Part shown: in pieces, positions 54,438 through 63,113 of the stretch
Layout of the letters: every line of letters begins with the position of its first letter
How positions within the stretch are numbered: the first letter of the stretch is position 1
From: Octadecabacter sp. B2R22
GTDB taxonomy: Bacteria; Pseudomonadota; Alphaproteobacteria; Rhodobacterales; Rhodobacteraceae
NCBI RefSeq assembly: GCF_018861045.1
Contig: NZ_JAHKQJ010000007.1
Coordinates: forward strand, 1-64,000
DNA: 64,000 bases
Direction: 5' to 3'
Translations under genes and position numbers: made by a program
Notes under the pieces: generated by a model
What the model was told of the DNA's origin: nothing
What the model saw: only the letters and a program-made list of their open reading frames with translations
The model's database searches: none

Positions 54438-55189
54438 TGCGTGTTTTGATCACCGCAGGCGCGTCTGGCATCGGGTATGCGATGGGGCAGGCGTTTGAGG
54501 CGGCTGGCTATGACGTTTGGGTCACCGATGTTGATGAAGCGGCGCTCGCGGCGTGTCCGGATAACTGGACGACGCGGCGTGTGGATGCGGCATCCGAAAG
54601 CGACATGTCGGCCCTGTTTGCGGAGGTTTCAGCCACGGGGCCGTTAGACGTCGTGTGTGCAAATGCGGGTGTCGCAGGACCAACTGCGAAGGTCGAAGAC
54701 GTGGCGTGGGACGATTGGAAATCCTGTGTTGATGTTACTCTCGGTGGCGCGTTCCTCACGGCGAAATACGCGGCCCCCATCATGAAAACGGCGGGGGCAG
54801 GGGCGATCTTGCTCACGTCATCCACGGCTGGTGTCTTTGGCTATCCCAACCGAGCCCCTTATGCGGCGGCCAAGTGGGGCGTTATTGGATTGATGAAGAC
54901 ATTGGCGATGGAGCTTGGCCCGTTTGGTATTCGGGCGAATGCGATTTGCCCGGGGGCTGTCGAAGGTCCGCGCATGGAAGGCGTGCTCGAACGCGAAGCT
55001 GCTGCAAAGGGCATGTCGCGTGATGCTGTCTATGATGGCTACGCAGCAGGCACCTCGATGAAGACCTTTGTTCGTGCATCCGACATCGCGGATATGGCTG
55101 TCTTTTTGGCGTCCAGTGGCGCGGGGCGGGTTTCAGGGCAGGTGATTTCAGTTGATGGCCATACCGAAAACCCCGATCCAAAGCCGTAA
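54437..55189 (+). CDS. SDR-family oxidoreductase
   Basis: A 250-residue classical short-chain dehydrogenase: the N-terminal cofactor motif is AGASGIGYAMG, NAG follows at about 74, and the catalytic set is Ser (SSTAG) and YAAAK. The Asp at the end of the second strand (VTDVDE) suggests NAD. It overlaps the carnitine dehydrogenase stop (TGATG) and so is part of that operon. A role on D-carnitine or a related hydroxy acid is possible but not shown. Confidence 0.88.
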   Translation: MRVLITAGASGIGYAMGQAFEAAGYDVWVTDVDEAALAACPDNWTTRRVDAASESDMSALFAEVSATGPLDVVCANAGVAGPTAKVEDVAWDDWKSCVDVTLGGAFLTAKYAAPIMKTAGAGAILLTSSTAGVFGYPNRAPYAAAKWGVIGLMKTLAMELGPFGIRANAICPGAVEGPRMEGVLEREAAAKGMSRDAVYDGYAAGTSMKTFVRASDIADMAVFLASSGAGRVSGQVISVDGHTENPDPKP

Positions 55190-55262
55190 CAACACATAGT
55201 CCCTATATGGCTATGGCCAATCCTATCTGGCTTTTGGTGGTCAAAATCGTCATGAGTAGCGA

Positions 55263-56168
55263 ATGGACGCTTGGATTTACGTCACGATTTTAGCCGCTTT
55301 GGCCCAGACGGCCCGTTTCGGGCTGCAAAAACAACTGCGTGCCACACGGCTGAGCACGGCGGGTGCGACGTTTGCGCGGTTTGTCTATTCCGCGCCCTTG
55401 ATCGCGATTGGCGTCCTGATTTACGCTGCCCTCACGGGGCAAGACCTGCCCGAAATTCCTGCGCGTTTTTGGCCTTTTGCGTTGGCAGGTGGATTGGCGC
55501 AAATCTTGGCGACGATGTGCGTCGTGGCGCTGTTCGCGCACCGTAACTTTGCAGTTGGTATTACGTTCAAAAAGACAGAAGCCCTTTTGGCTGTTCTTGT
55601 CGGCCTTATCGTGTTGGGCGAAGGTGTCTCGAGCTGGGGTTTTGCAGTCATCTTGATCGGTGTGGCTGGTGTGTTGCTGCTGTCTGATCCGCCAACGGAA
55701 TCCAGTGATCCATGGCGCAAGCGGATCGTAAATCGTGCGACGGGGTTAGGTCTGGCGTCTGGTTTATTGTTTGCATGTTCCGGGGTTGGCTATCGCGGCG
55801 CGTCGCTTTCGCTGGAAACGGGGGATGTGTTTTTGCGCGCGACGTTGACGCTGGCTTGTGTGACGACCGCGCAGACCATCGCGATGGCCGTCTATCTACG
55901 TCTGCGTGAAGTGGGGGAAATCAGCCGCGTTGTGGCGAATTGGCGTATCGCGGGGCTGGTGGGGATCACCAGTATGATCGGATCAGCCAGTTGGTTTGTC
56001 GCGTTCACATTGCAAACCGTGGCCTACGTTAAGGCCTTGGGGCAGGTGGAACTGTTGTTTTCGCTGTTGGTTTCGCTTTTCTTTTTCAAAGAAAAGATCA
56101 CAGCGAGAGAACTTTGGGGCGGTGCCTTGTTGATGCTATCGGTTCTGGCGTTGATCCTAGTGACCTAG
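55263..56168 (+). CDS. EamA/DMT-family transporter
   Basis: A 301-residue inner-membrane protein with about ten helices in two EamA repeats (about 5-140 and 155-300). The second-half segment VEPVKALGQVELLFSLLVSLFFF-like sequence (AYVKALGQVELLF) and the FFKEKITARELWGG turn are typical of the family. It probably exports a small metabolite. Its stop overlaps that of the NUDIX gene in the palindrome CTAG. Confidence 0.87.
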   Translation: MDAWIYVTILAALAQTARFGLQKQLRATRLSTAGATFARFVYSAPLIAIGVLIYAALTGQDLPEIPARFWPFALAGGLAQILATMCVVALFAHRNFAVGITFKKTEALLAVLVGLIVLGEGVSSWGFAVILIGVAGVLLLSDPPTESSDPWRKRIVNRATGLGLASGLLFACSGVGYRGASLSLETGDVFLRATLTLACVTTAQTIAMAVYLRLREVGEISRVVANWRIAGLVGITSMIGSASWFVAFTLQTVAYVKALGQVELLFSLLVSLFFFKEKITARELWGGALLMLSVLALILVT

Positions 56169-56854
56169 ACGTCCAGCGGGCTACGTCCGCCGAGCCGCGT
56201 CACCAAATGCGCCTCATCATCGTTGCGAAAGAACGGCACACTGGGCGCCGGACCGCGCCGCAAAGATGCCGAAATTTCAGCCAAGACAACTTCCGTGATG
56301 AACGGCAGGTCGAGGGCGCGGGCTTCATCCAAAGGAACCCAGTGCAGATGGCTCAATTCATCTTCTGCATGGGTGAAATCATCGGGATCACTGGCCAGAC
56401 GGGACGCATCAACCGCAAAGAACCGAGCATCGAAACGACGGGGGCGGCCCTGTGGCGTGACCGCTCGAAAGACGAAATCAAGCGCAGATGCGTCAGGCAA
56501 ATGGCCTGATGCTGCAAACCCACGCCAGCCTTTGGGCGGGTCTGGCCAATTGGCGGCTCGACCCAATATCTGCCCCGTTTCTTCCCACAATTCCCGTATC
56601 GCGGCGGCGGCAAGGGCTGTCGCAGGTCGTGTGCTGTCTTCGCTTAGATTGGCCTGCGTGGTGGCTGGCAACGAGAGGTCTATCGCGCCGTCTACGGTAT
56701 CAACCGCGCCGCCCGGAAAGACATATTTGTTGGGCATAAAGGCCGCAGATGCCCCACGTTGCCCCATCAAAACACGCGGTTTTGTCTCACGATCACGCAG
56801 CACAATAACGGTTGCCGCATCGCGCACCGCTGTTTTGTCGATTTGATCGCTCAT
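56165..56854 (-). CDS. NUDIX hydrolase
   Basis: A 229-residue protein with a NUDIX box variant, AAIRELWEETGQI (about 75-87), within an extended GGAVDTVDG-to-EETG region. It resembles the larger NUDIX proteins that cleave CoA or nucleotide diphosphates (NUDT19/RppH-distant). ATG 56854 is used. It is probably transcribed with the DUF983 gene upstream on the same strand, 21 bases away. Confidence 0.9.
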   Translation of the reverse strand: MSDQIDKTAVRDAATVIVLRDRETKPRVLMGQRGASAAFMPNKYVFPGGAVDTVDGAIDLSLPATTQANLSEDSTRPATALAAAAIRELWEETGQILGRAANWPDPPKGWRGFAASGHLPDASALDFVFRAVTPQGRPRRFDARFFAVDASRLASDPDDFTHAEDELSHLHWVPLDEARALDLPFITEVVLAEISASLRRGPAPSVPFFRNDDEAHLVTRLGGRSPLDV

Positions 56855-56875
56855 CAAATAGTTTGCTTTCTCGGC

Positions 56876-57265
56876 TTATGTGGTGCCGCCAAACCCATGC
56901 ATTCTGCGGGACCATTGGATTGCGACGATCATGCCCTTAAAGCGCGGCAATAGAAAGAGCGACAACCCAACACAGATCACCGTCAACACAGAAGCAAATA
57001 ACAGCGGATCAGGTCGGAACTGAGAGAACCCGAGGTGCATCAAGATCGCCAGAACATGGCCGACGACAAGAATAGTCAGGTAGGCAGGGCCATCATCTGC
57101 TCGGTTATGGGACAAATCTTCGTTGCAGACAGGGCAGTGATCTACGACCTTCAAATACCCGTCAAAAATATTCCCTTCGCCGCAATTCGGGCAGCGCCGA
57201 CGCAACCCACGCAAGATTGCGGGCTTGGTCGGGCGTTCGGCAGTCTGTGCGACGTCTTGGGACAT
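56876..57265 (-). CDS. DUF983 membrane protein with zinc-ribbon
   Basis: A 129-residue protein. An N-terminal zinc ribbon has two CxxC pairs (RCPNCGEG and HCPVCNED, about 22-42), followed by a conserved RADDGPAYLTILVVGH motif and two membrane helices (about 62-82 and 85-106). This is the DUF983 family, often near cytochrome oxidase or NUDIX genes in alphaproteobacteria; function unknown. Confidence 0.9.
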   Translation of the reverse strand: MSQDVAQTAERPTKPAILRGLRRRCPNCGEGNIFDGYLKVVDHCPVCNEDLSHNRADDGPAYLTILVVGHVLAILMHLGFSQFRPDPLLFASVLTVICVGLSLFLLPRFKGMIVAIQWSRRMHGFGGTT

Positions 57266-57459
57266 CTGGTCACCTCATAAAACAAAATCTGCTTCTTTGT
57301 GGCCTGTTTCTAACGCCAGAGACTATGGGCGATAGTGTCGCGGTTCACAGGCTGCACAATTTTTTTGCGTAAAAGCGACGGAAACTCTGAGCTGACCCGT
57401 TTCACTTACATCAGCGGCCAAGACGTCGCTCTATACAAACCAAAGATTGGAACTAAAAA

Positions 57460-57990
57460 ATGAAGACCTTTATTCTTGTGGCAGCAATCGCAGCAGGCGC
57501 GACAGTAGCAGCAACCGCAGATGCACGTGACAACGACCGTGGCCAGCGTATGGAAATGCCAACATTCGAACAGCTCGACGTTAATGCAGACGGCGGCGTA
57601 ACGCTCGAAGAAATCGAAACAGCAATGCAGACACTTGCGGCTGAACGCTTTGCTGCTGCGGATACAAATGGCGACGGTGGCTTGTCCGCTGAGGAAATGA
57701 CCGCCCAACGTGACACTCAGCGCGCCGAACGTGCCCAAGAGCGCCTTGCCGAACGCATTGAGAATGCCGACACAAATGGTGACGGGCTTTTGCAGGCTGA
57801 CGAAATCACAGCCCAGATGGAAGACCGCCAAGAGGGCCAAGGCCGTCGTGGGCCAAACCTTGAACGTATGTTCGACCGCGTAGATGCCAACGAAGACGGC
57901 ACTGTCAGCGCGGAAGAATTCGAGGCAGCGAAATCACGTATGGCTGAACGCGGTGAGCGTGGCGAACGTGGCCAGCGCGGCGACAACTAA
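57460..57990 (+). CDS. Exported EF-hand protein
   Basis: A 176-residue protein with a signal peptide of about 22 residues and four EF-hand loops: DVNADGGVTLEE, DTNGDGGLSAEE, DTNGDGLLQADE and DANEDGTVSAEE. It should bind calcium in the periplasm. The C-terminal tail is rich in Arg, Gly and Glu. It stands alone, with a strong hairpin after it and an ECF sigma gene 86 bases downstream. Confidence 0.9.
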   Translation: MKTFILVAAIAAGATVAATADARDNDRGQRMEMPTFEQLDVNADGGVTLEEIETAMQTLAAERFAAADTNGDGGLSAEEMTAQRDTQRAERAQERLAERIENADTNGDGLLQADEITAQMEDRQEGQGRRGPNLERMFDRVDANEDGTVSAEEFEAAKSRMAERGERGERGQRGDN

Positions 57991-57999
57991 GAGAGACCT

Positions 58000-58028
58000 G
58001 TGGCACGGCGGACGACCCGCCGTGCCAC
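58000..58028 (+). terminator. Perfect 12-pair hairpin after the EF-hand gene
   Basis: GTGGCACGGCGG (58000-58011) pairs fully with CCGCCGTGCCAC (58017-58028) around a five-base loop. There is no T-run after it, so termination may be partial, leaving some read-through into the sigma-factor gene. Confidence 0.7.
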
Positions 58029-58076
58029 CCTATCTAACCTTGTGACGGCCCAACGACATGGATAGCACTACGTTCT

Positions 58077-58658
58077 ATGACAGACTCGGCGAAGACCTTA
58101 ACAGACGCGGATTTACTTGCGGCCTTTTCTGGCGGCGACCGCAGTGCTGCGCTGGAATTGACCCAGCGGTTGACCCCGCGTGTCATGGGGCAAGCCTACC
58201 GAATGCTGGGCAACCGGGCAGAAGCCGAAGATGTCGCGCAAGAAGCGATGTTGCGCCTGTGGAAGATCGCGCCAGATTGGGACCCGGAACGGGCCAAAGT
58301 GACGACGTGGCTGTACCGAGTTGTGGCGAACCTGTGCACGGACCGATTGCGAAAGTCCGGTCGTGGTGTGGACATCGACAGTATCGAAGAACCCGCCGAC
58401 ACAGCGCCCTCCGTGGCAGAAACACTGCAGGATAAAGCCCGCGCGCAGGCCTTGCGTTCAGCGCTGTGTGACCTGCCAGAACGACAGGCAGAAGCGGTCA
58501 CGCTGCGCCACTTAGAAGACCGAAGCAATCCGGAGATTGCAGAGATTATGAAGACCAATGTGCGCACAGTCGAAAGTCTGATAGCACGGGGAAAGCGTTC
58601 CTTGATCGCCAGGTTGGCGGGACGCAAAGCAGAATTGGGGTATGAAGATGACCACTGA
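58077..58658 (+). CDS. ECF-type RNA polymerase sigma factor
   Basis: A 193-residue group 4 sigma factor: region 2 (about 28-95; AEAEDVAQEAMLRLWK, TWLYRVVANLCTDRLRK) and region 4 (about 130-180; LPERQAEAVTLRHLEDRSNPEIAEIMKTNVRTVESLIARGKRSL). The next two genes, overlapping or adjacent, encode small membrane proteins that may regulate it. It differs from sigma-E-like ECFs with ChrR partners, and its promoter set is unknown. Confidence 0.92.
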   Translation: MTDSAKTLTDADLLAAFSGGDRSAALELTQRLTPRVMGQAYRMLGNRAEAEDVAQEAMLRLWKIAPDWDPERAKVTTWLYRVVANLCTDRLRKSGRGVDIDSIEEPADTAPSVAETLQDKARAQALRSALCDLPERQAEAVTLRHLEDRSNPEIAEIMKTNVRTVESLIARGKRSLIARLAGRKAELGYEDDH

Positions 58659-58998
58659 CATTGACGAAAAAATGCTGAATGAGGCCTTCGCGCAAATGCG
58701 TGTTGCTGATCCAGTGCCGTCAGAGGATCTGATGAACCGGATTATGCTGGATGCAGATATGGTCTTGGCCGATGACGCGACAGCGCCGCAACGGTCCAAA
58801 CCTGGATTTGGCGCGATGCTTTTGGACGTCATTGGCGGCTGGCCGACGTTTTCGGGCCTTGCTGCGGCGACCGTGGCTGGCGTTTGGATCGGGGCGGTTC
58901 AGCCCGCAGCCCTTACGGATTTTTCGACAGAACTATGGGGAGACACCATTGAGGTGCCGCTTCTTGAGAGCGATTTATTTGCGGCGTTGGAGGGTTAA
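58642..58998 (+). CDS. Small single-span membrane protein, possible anti-sigma factor
   Basis: A 118-residue protein with an acidic cytoplasmic N-terminal part (about 1-60) containing PVPSEDLMNRIMLDADMVL, one membrane segment (about 72-92) and a short outer tail. It overlaps the sigma gene by 17 bases. Position and topology suggest an anti-sigma role, but no zinc-binding HxxxCxxC motif is seen. ATG 58648 is an alternative start. Confidence 0.75.
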   Translation: MKMTTDIDEKMLNEAFAQMRVADPVPSEDLMNRIMLDADMVLADDATAPQRSKPGFGAMLLDVIGGWPTFSGLAAATVAGVWIGAVQPAALTDFSTELWGDTIEVPLLESDLFAALEG

Positions 58999-59000
58999 GA

Positions 59001-59498
59001 ATGGCGAATGAGCAAGGAAAAACAAAACGGTGGCGGCGCGTCTTGCTGGTGTCTTCACTGGCGCTGAACCTTGTGGTTCTTGGCGTTGTTGCAGGCGTTG
59101 TTCTTAACGGTGGCCCTCCTGGTTCTTCGCAACGCTTTGATTTGACGGCAGGCCCGCTGACACGCGCGATGGATGACGACAACCGCACTGCGGTTCGCAC
59201 GGCCCTGCGCGAGAGTGATGTTTTTCAACGTCGAGATCGCTCTGAGATGGAGGCTGACATGCAGGCGCTTGTGGCAACCATCCGTGCCGAGACCTTCGAC
59301 AGTGAGAAATTCCTGGAGATACTCGAGCGACAACGCCACCGGTTGCAAGTTGGGCAAGATGCGGTGCTGGATGTGGTGAGTGCCGAAATCTCCAATATGT
59401 CATCTCAGGAGAGGGCCGCCTTTGCGGATCGTCTTGAAAGACAATCCCGTCAAGCACCGCCTCCGCGCGAAGATCGCCGCGCCCCCCGCAAGAATTGA
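59001..59498 (+). CDS. Periplasmic Spy/CpxP-like sensor protein
   Basis: A 165-residue protein anchored by one N-terminal helix (about 13-35). The rest is a periplasmic helical domain with FDLTAGPLTRAMDDDNRTAVRTAL and MSSQERAAFADRLE, of the heavy-metal resistance/Spy/CpxP type that senses or chaperones misfolded proteins. It starts two bases after the previous gene. The stop directly abuts the diguanylate cyclase stop on the other strand (TGATCA). Confidence 0.85.
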   Translation: MANEQGKTKRWRRVLLVSSLALNLVVLGVVAGVVLNGGPPGSSQRFDLTAGPLTRAMDDDNRTAVRTALRESDVFQRRDRSEMEADMQALVATIRAETFDSEKFLEILERQRHRLQVGQDAVLDVVSAEISNMSSQERAAFADRLERQSRQAPPPREDRRAPRKN

Positions 59499-60878
59499 TC
59501 AAGCAGCCGACAAGCTGACTTTGTTACGCCCGCCGGTTTTCGCCGCATACAGCGCAACATCGGCAGAGTTCACCAATTCTTCGAGATCGGCTTCTTCGCC
59601 GTCGGCCTGCGGGCCGCCGTTCAGACTTACGCCAACAGACATCGTAACGCACAGTTCGGTCCCGTCTTCGCCTACGAAAAACGGGGTGTCGCCGATGAGT
59701 TTACAGAGCCGTTCTGCCGCTGTGCGCGCGTGCACGACGTCGCTATTTGGGATCGCGACCAAGAATTCCTCACCGCCAATACGCGCTAAAAGATCAACCG
59801 CCCGCAGGTTCCCTTGCAACCGCAATGCAACCTGCCGCAGCACTTCGTCACCTGCCTTGTGGCCATACGTGTCGTTGATCCCTTTGAAATGATCCAGATC
59901 GAGCGCCATGATCGCGAATTGACGGCCTGTCTTACGGCTTTGCTCAGAGAGCCTTGCCAGATGGGGCAGGGCATAACGGCGGTTAAACAAACCCGTCAAA
60001 GGATCTGTAATCGCAGCCTCAAGCCCCGATGCAACGGTGCGGCGCAAAGCGGCGGCTTCATGTTTGGCTTGCAGAAGAACGCGACACCGGTGCCGGATTT
60101 CATCATCCGCGACCGGAGATGTGACGATATCATTGGCCCCCAGATCAAGTGCCATAGCCGCGGCTTGACGGGAATTTGCGGGCAGCAGAGCTAGGATGCT
60201 GGAATGGCGGGTGCTGGACCGACTGCGCAATTCAGACAGCAGGCGAAACAAGACTGCATCGTCGAGCAGTCCTGAACGGAAATCCACAATATATAGATCC
60301 GCTGGCGCATTTCTTTCGGTGCCTGTGGTCAACTGCTCAATGGCGTTGCCAGAAACGTGGCAGTTATCAAGCTTCAGCGCGCCGCCTTCGGTTTTGCCTC
60401 CAATAGAGGCGATGACCACGCGCGATGGAGCGGTGAAGTCGCGGCAAGCCTCGGCAAATCCGAGGGCTGTGCGCGTTCCTTCTCGCATGCGGAGTTCTTG
60501 GCGGGCGTCACGGGCGCGCAACATGCTTCTGATGCGGGCCTGAAGGATATGATCATCAAAGGGTTTTGTAAGAACGTCATCCGCCCCGGCTTCCAGTGCG
60601 GCGACACGGTCTTGAGGGGAAGAAAACCCTCCCGTTGCAATAATTGGAATCAAACTTGTGTCTTCGTGTGCTTTCAGGGACTGGCAAAACGCCATGACCG
60701 CCGCAGTGTCCGTGCCGACGTCGATTAAGATAAGATCCGGAAGAGACGCCGTGATTGCGGCCTTGGCCTCGGCCACATTTGAACAAGGGCGAACGCGATA
60801 TTGCGCCGCAAGCAGCTTGACCTTCAAGATGATCCGGTTGGTGGCGACGCAGTCTATAATCAGTATGTCCCCAGGCAT
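59499..60878 (-). CDS. PleD-like response regulator diguanylate cyclase
   Basis: A 459-residue protein with receiver 1 (about 1-120; LILIDVG phospho-acceptor Asp), a degenerate receiver 2 (about 150-270) and a GGDEF domain (about 285-459). The A-site is GGEEF, and an inhibitory I-site RAVD stands five residues before it, so it should make cyclic di-GMP with product inhibition, as PleD does. The layout matches Caulobacter PleD. It is monocistronic as seen. Confidence 0.93.
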   Translation of the reverse strand: MPGDILIIDCVATNRIILKVKLLAAQYRVRPCSNVAEAKAAITASLPDLILIDVGTDTAAVMAFCQSLKAHEDTSLIPIIATGGFSSPQDRVAALEAGADDVLTKPFDDHILQARIRSMLRARDARQELRMREGTRTALGFAEACRDFTAPSRVVIASIGGKTEGGALKLDNCHVSGNAIEQLTTGTERNAPADLYIVDFRSGLLDDAVLFRLLSELRSRSSTRHSSILALLPANSRQAAAMALDLGANDIVTSPVADDEIRHRCRVLLQAKHEAAALRRTVASGLEAAITDPLTGLFNRRYALPHLARLSEQSRKTGRQFAIMALDLDHFKGINDTYGHKAGDEVLRQVALRLQGNLRAVDLLARIGGEEFLVAIPNSDVVHARTAAERLCKLIGDTPFFVGEDGTELCVTMSVGVSLNGGPQADGEEADLEELVNSADVALYAAKTGGRNKVSLSAA

Positions 60879-60963
60879 TCTTGAAACCTTTCACGCTTTG
60901 CATCAATCTACTGTTCACTAAGTTTGCCTATTAAATGGTTAAGAAACCCTTTCCGCGAAAGTA

Positions 60964-61251
60964 ATGAATGTGATGCCCCCCGAACGCGCTGAACAAATAG
61001 CTATTTTGGCACTGTCATGGCTTGGCCAGAGCGATGAACTTTTTCCTGTGTTTTTAGGGGCTTCGGGGGCAAACGCCGATGATCTGAGAGCACAGGCGGA
61101 AAACCCCGCTTTTCTGGCTTCGGTGCTCGATTTCCTCACGATGGATGATGCGTGGGTTGTTGAGTTTTGTGATGCTCACCGCCTTAAGTACGAAGAACCC
61201 TTAACGGCGCGTTATGCGCTACCGGGAGCAGAAGCGGTGCATTGGACATGA
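60964..61251 (+). CDS. DUF3572 protein
   Basis: A 95-residue helical cytoplasmic protein with PPERAEQIAILALSWLGQSDELFPVFLGASG and FLASVLDFLTMDDAWVVEFC, the DUF3572 pattern of alphaproteobacteria. Function unknown. The stop overlaps the HAD start (ATGA). Confidence 0.88.
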   Translation: MNVMPPERAEQIAILALSWLGQSDELFPVFLGASGANADDLRAQAENPAFLASVLDFLTMDDAWVVEFCDAHRLKYEEPLTARYALPGAEAVHWT

Positions 61252-61946
61252 CCCAGCAGGTGATAAAAGGGATGGTTTTTGACAAGGATGGCACCTTGTT
61301 TGATTTCAACGCGACATGGGGGGCTTGGGCGCGGGGAATGCTGGCCGCCGAGACGGCCAATGCGCCTGATATGCTAGAACCGCTTGCAAAGGCGCTGGGC
61401 TATAGCCTGGATGCCGGGCTTTTCGAGCCGCAAAGTATTGTGATTGCGGGCACCATTAAAGACGTGGCTCTGGCCGCGCTGCCCTACCTGCCGGACAGTG
61501 AAACGGGCTCGATCATTGCACGGTTTAATGCGGCAACGATGGATGTGCCGCAGGTTGAGGCCGCTCCTTTGGTGCCTTTCCTTGAGCGCCTGAAAAACGC
61601 GGGACTGAAACTTGGCGTGGCCACGAACGACGCTGAAGAACCTGCAAGGGCGCATCTGGATGTCGCTGGTGCGACGCCGTTCTTTGATTTTATCGCGGGG
61701 TTTGATTCCGGCTTCGGTGGCAAACCTGCGGCGGGTCAATTGCATGCATTCTGCGAGGCGACAGGGCTTTCGCCGGATGTTTGTGTCATGGTCGGTGACA
61801 GCACCCATGACCTGCACGCAGGCCGGTCTGCGGGGATGACAACGGTCGCTGTTTTGACTGGCGTTGCAGAGCATGCAGAGCTCGCTCCACATGCGGATGT
61901 GGTCCTGCGTTCAATCGCGGATTTGCCCGCGTGGTTGGGCGTCTAG
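61248..61946 (+). CDS. HAD-family phosphatase (Gph-like)
   Basis: A 232-residue phosphatase of the phosphoglycolate phosphatase type: motif I FDKDGTLFDF (nucleophile Asp about 12), motif II TNDAE (about 124), motif III lysine in GGKPAAGQ and motif IV VGDSTHDL. The natural substrate is unknown. ATG 61248 overlaps the DUF3572 stop. Confidence 0.92.
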   Translation: MTQQVIKGMVFDKDGTLFDFNATWGAWARGMLAAETANAPDMLEPLAKALGYSLDAGLFEPQSIVIAGTIKDVALAALPYLPDSETGSIIARFNAATMDVPQVEAAPLVPFLERLKNAGLKLGVATNDAEEPARAHLDVAGATPFFDFIAGFDSGFGGKPAAGQLHAFCEATGLSPDVCVMVGDSTHDLHAGRSAGMTTVAVLTGVAEHAELAPHADVVLRSIADLPAWLGV

Positions 61947-61991
61947 CGGTCGGATGCTCGTTTACGACAATAGATAAGGGTATTGCACTGT

Positions 61992-63104
61992 ATGGACATC
62001 GAGGTTCGCACCGAAGACTTCGACGCTTTCTTTGATGCTCCGTTCAATGCTTACGGAGCAGATAGCCCCTATGTTTCGCCCCTAAAGGGGGATTTGAAAC
62101 GGTTCTTATCACAAGCAAACCCGTTGGTGAGCGGCGCTGGTGAAGGCGCGTTAACCTATTTTACGGCCCATCGCGGAGGCCGCGCAGTTGGTCGGATTAC
62201 GGCGCATGTTCATGGCGCTTCGAACCGCATCCATGGTGTTGAACGGGGCTACTTTGGATACTTCGACTGTGCAGATGATGCCGAAGCCGCCAACGCGCTG
62301 CTAGGGGCCGCTGAAAACTGGTGCCGTGCGCGGGGTCTGACCGAGATTGCGGGAAATTTCAATCTCACGGCGATGCAGCAAATTGGTGTTGTCACAGAGG
62401 GGTTTGAACATGCTCCTTACTTGGATCAAACATGGTCACCGCCCCATATCGCCCGCCTATTGAGCGAGAACGGCTATGACGCGACGTTTCCGATGGCCAC
62501 GATGGAAACCAAAGACCTGCAATCCGCTTCCGAAATGGCCCTTGGTCCGAAACATCAGGCGATCCTTGATGATCCAGACTTTGTTTTTGCACCTATCACG
62601 CAGGGCACGATTGGCCAACGACTTGAAGAGGCGCGTTTGATCCTGAACGCGTCCTTCGCCGAGAACCCGATGTTCGTTCCCGTCAGTGCACAAGAGTTTC
62701 ATTTTCAGGCAAAGGATATGAAGTGGGTGATGGATAGACGCATCTCTGCGGTGCTTCATTACAAAGGTGAACCCGCGGGTTGCGTGATCTGTGTGCCGGA
62801 CATGAACCCGTTCTTGCGTCGTATTCGGTCGCGGATCGGGATCACGACACCTTGGCACTTTATCCGCCAAAGGATGGCAAATAAACGTGCTGTTTTGATA
62901 TTTGCGGGGATCATGCCGCATCTGCAAGGGCGGGGCGTGAACCCTGTGATCCTACATCATGTCCTAAAGAACGCGCGTGACGCGGGCTATATGTCTATCG
63001 GTAACACGTGGATTGCTGACGTGAACCCTATGTCGCTTGCTCAGGCGGAAAAGGCGGGCAGCAGCCGAATGCACCGCCTGCATTTGTTTGGCAAAGCGCT
63101 TTAG
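61992..63104 (+). CDS. GNAT-fold N-acetyltransferase-like protein
   Basis: A 370-residue protein with a double-length acetyltransferase layout. VGRITAHVHGASNRIHG and GYFGYFDCADD in the first half recall an acyl-CoA site, and GIMPHLQGRGVNPVILHHVLKNARDAGY (about 305-335) is a motif-A-like loop. Its substrate is unknown. ATG 61992 is used. It is convergent with dtd. Confidence 0.72.
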   Translation: MDIEVRTEDFDAFFDAPFNAYGADSPYVSPLKGDLKRFLSQANPLVSGAGEGALTYFTAHRGGRAVGRITAHVHGASNRIHGVERGYFGYFDCADDAEAANALLGAAENWCRARGLTEIAGNFNLTAMQQIGVVTEGFEHAPYLDQTWSPPHIARLLSENGYDATFPMATMETKDLQSASEMALGPKHQAILDDPDFVFAPITQGTIGQRLEEARLILNASFAENPMFVPVSAQEFHFQAKDMKWVMDRRISAVLHYKGEPAGCVICVPDMNPFLRRIRSRIGITTPWHFIRQRMANKRAVLIFAGIMPHLQGRGVNPVILHHVLKNARDAGYMSIGNTWIADVNPMSLAQAEKAGSSRMHRLHLFGKAL

Positions 63105-63113
63105 CCTGATGGT

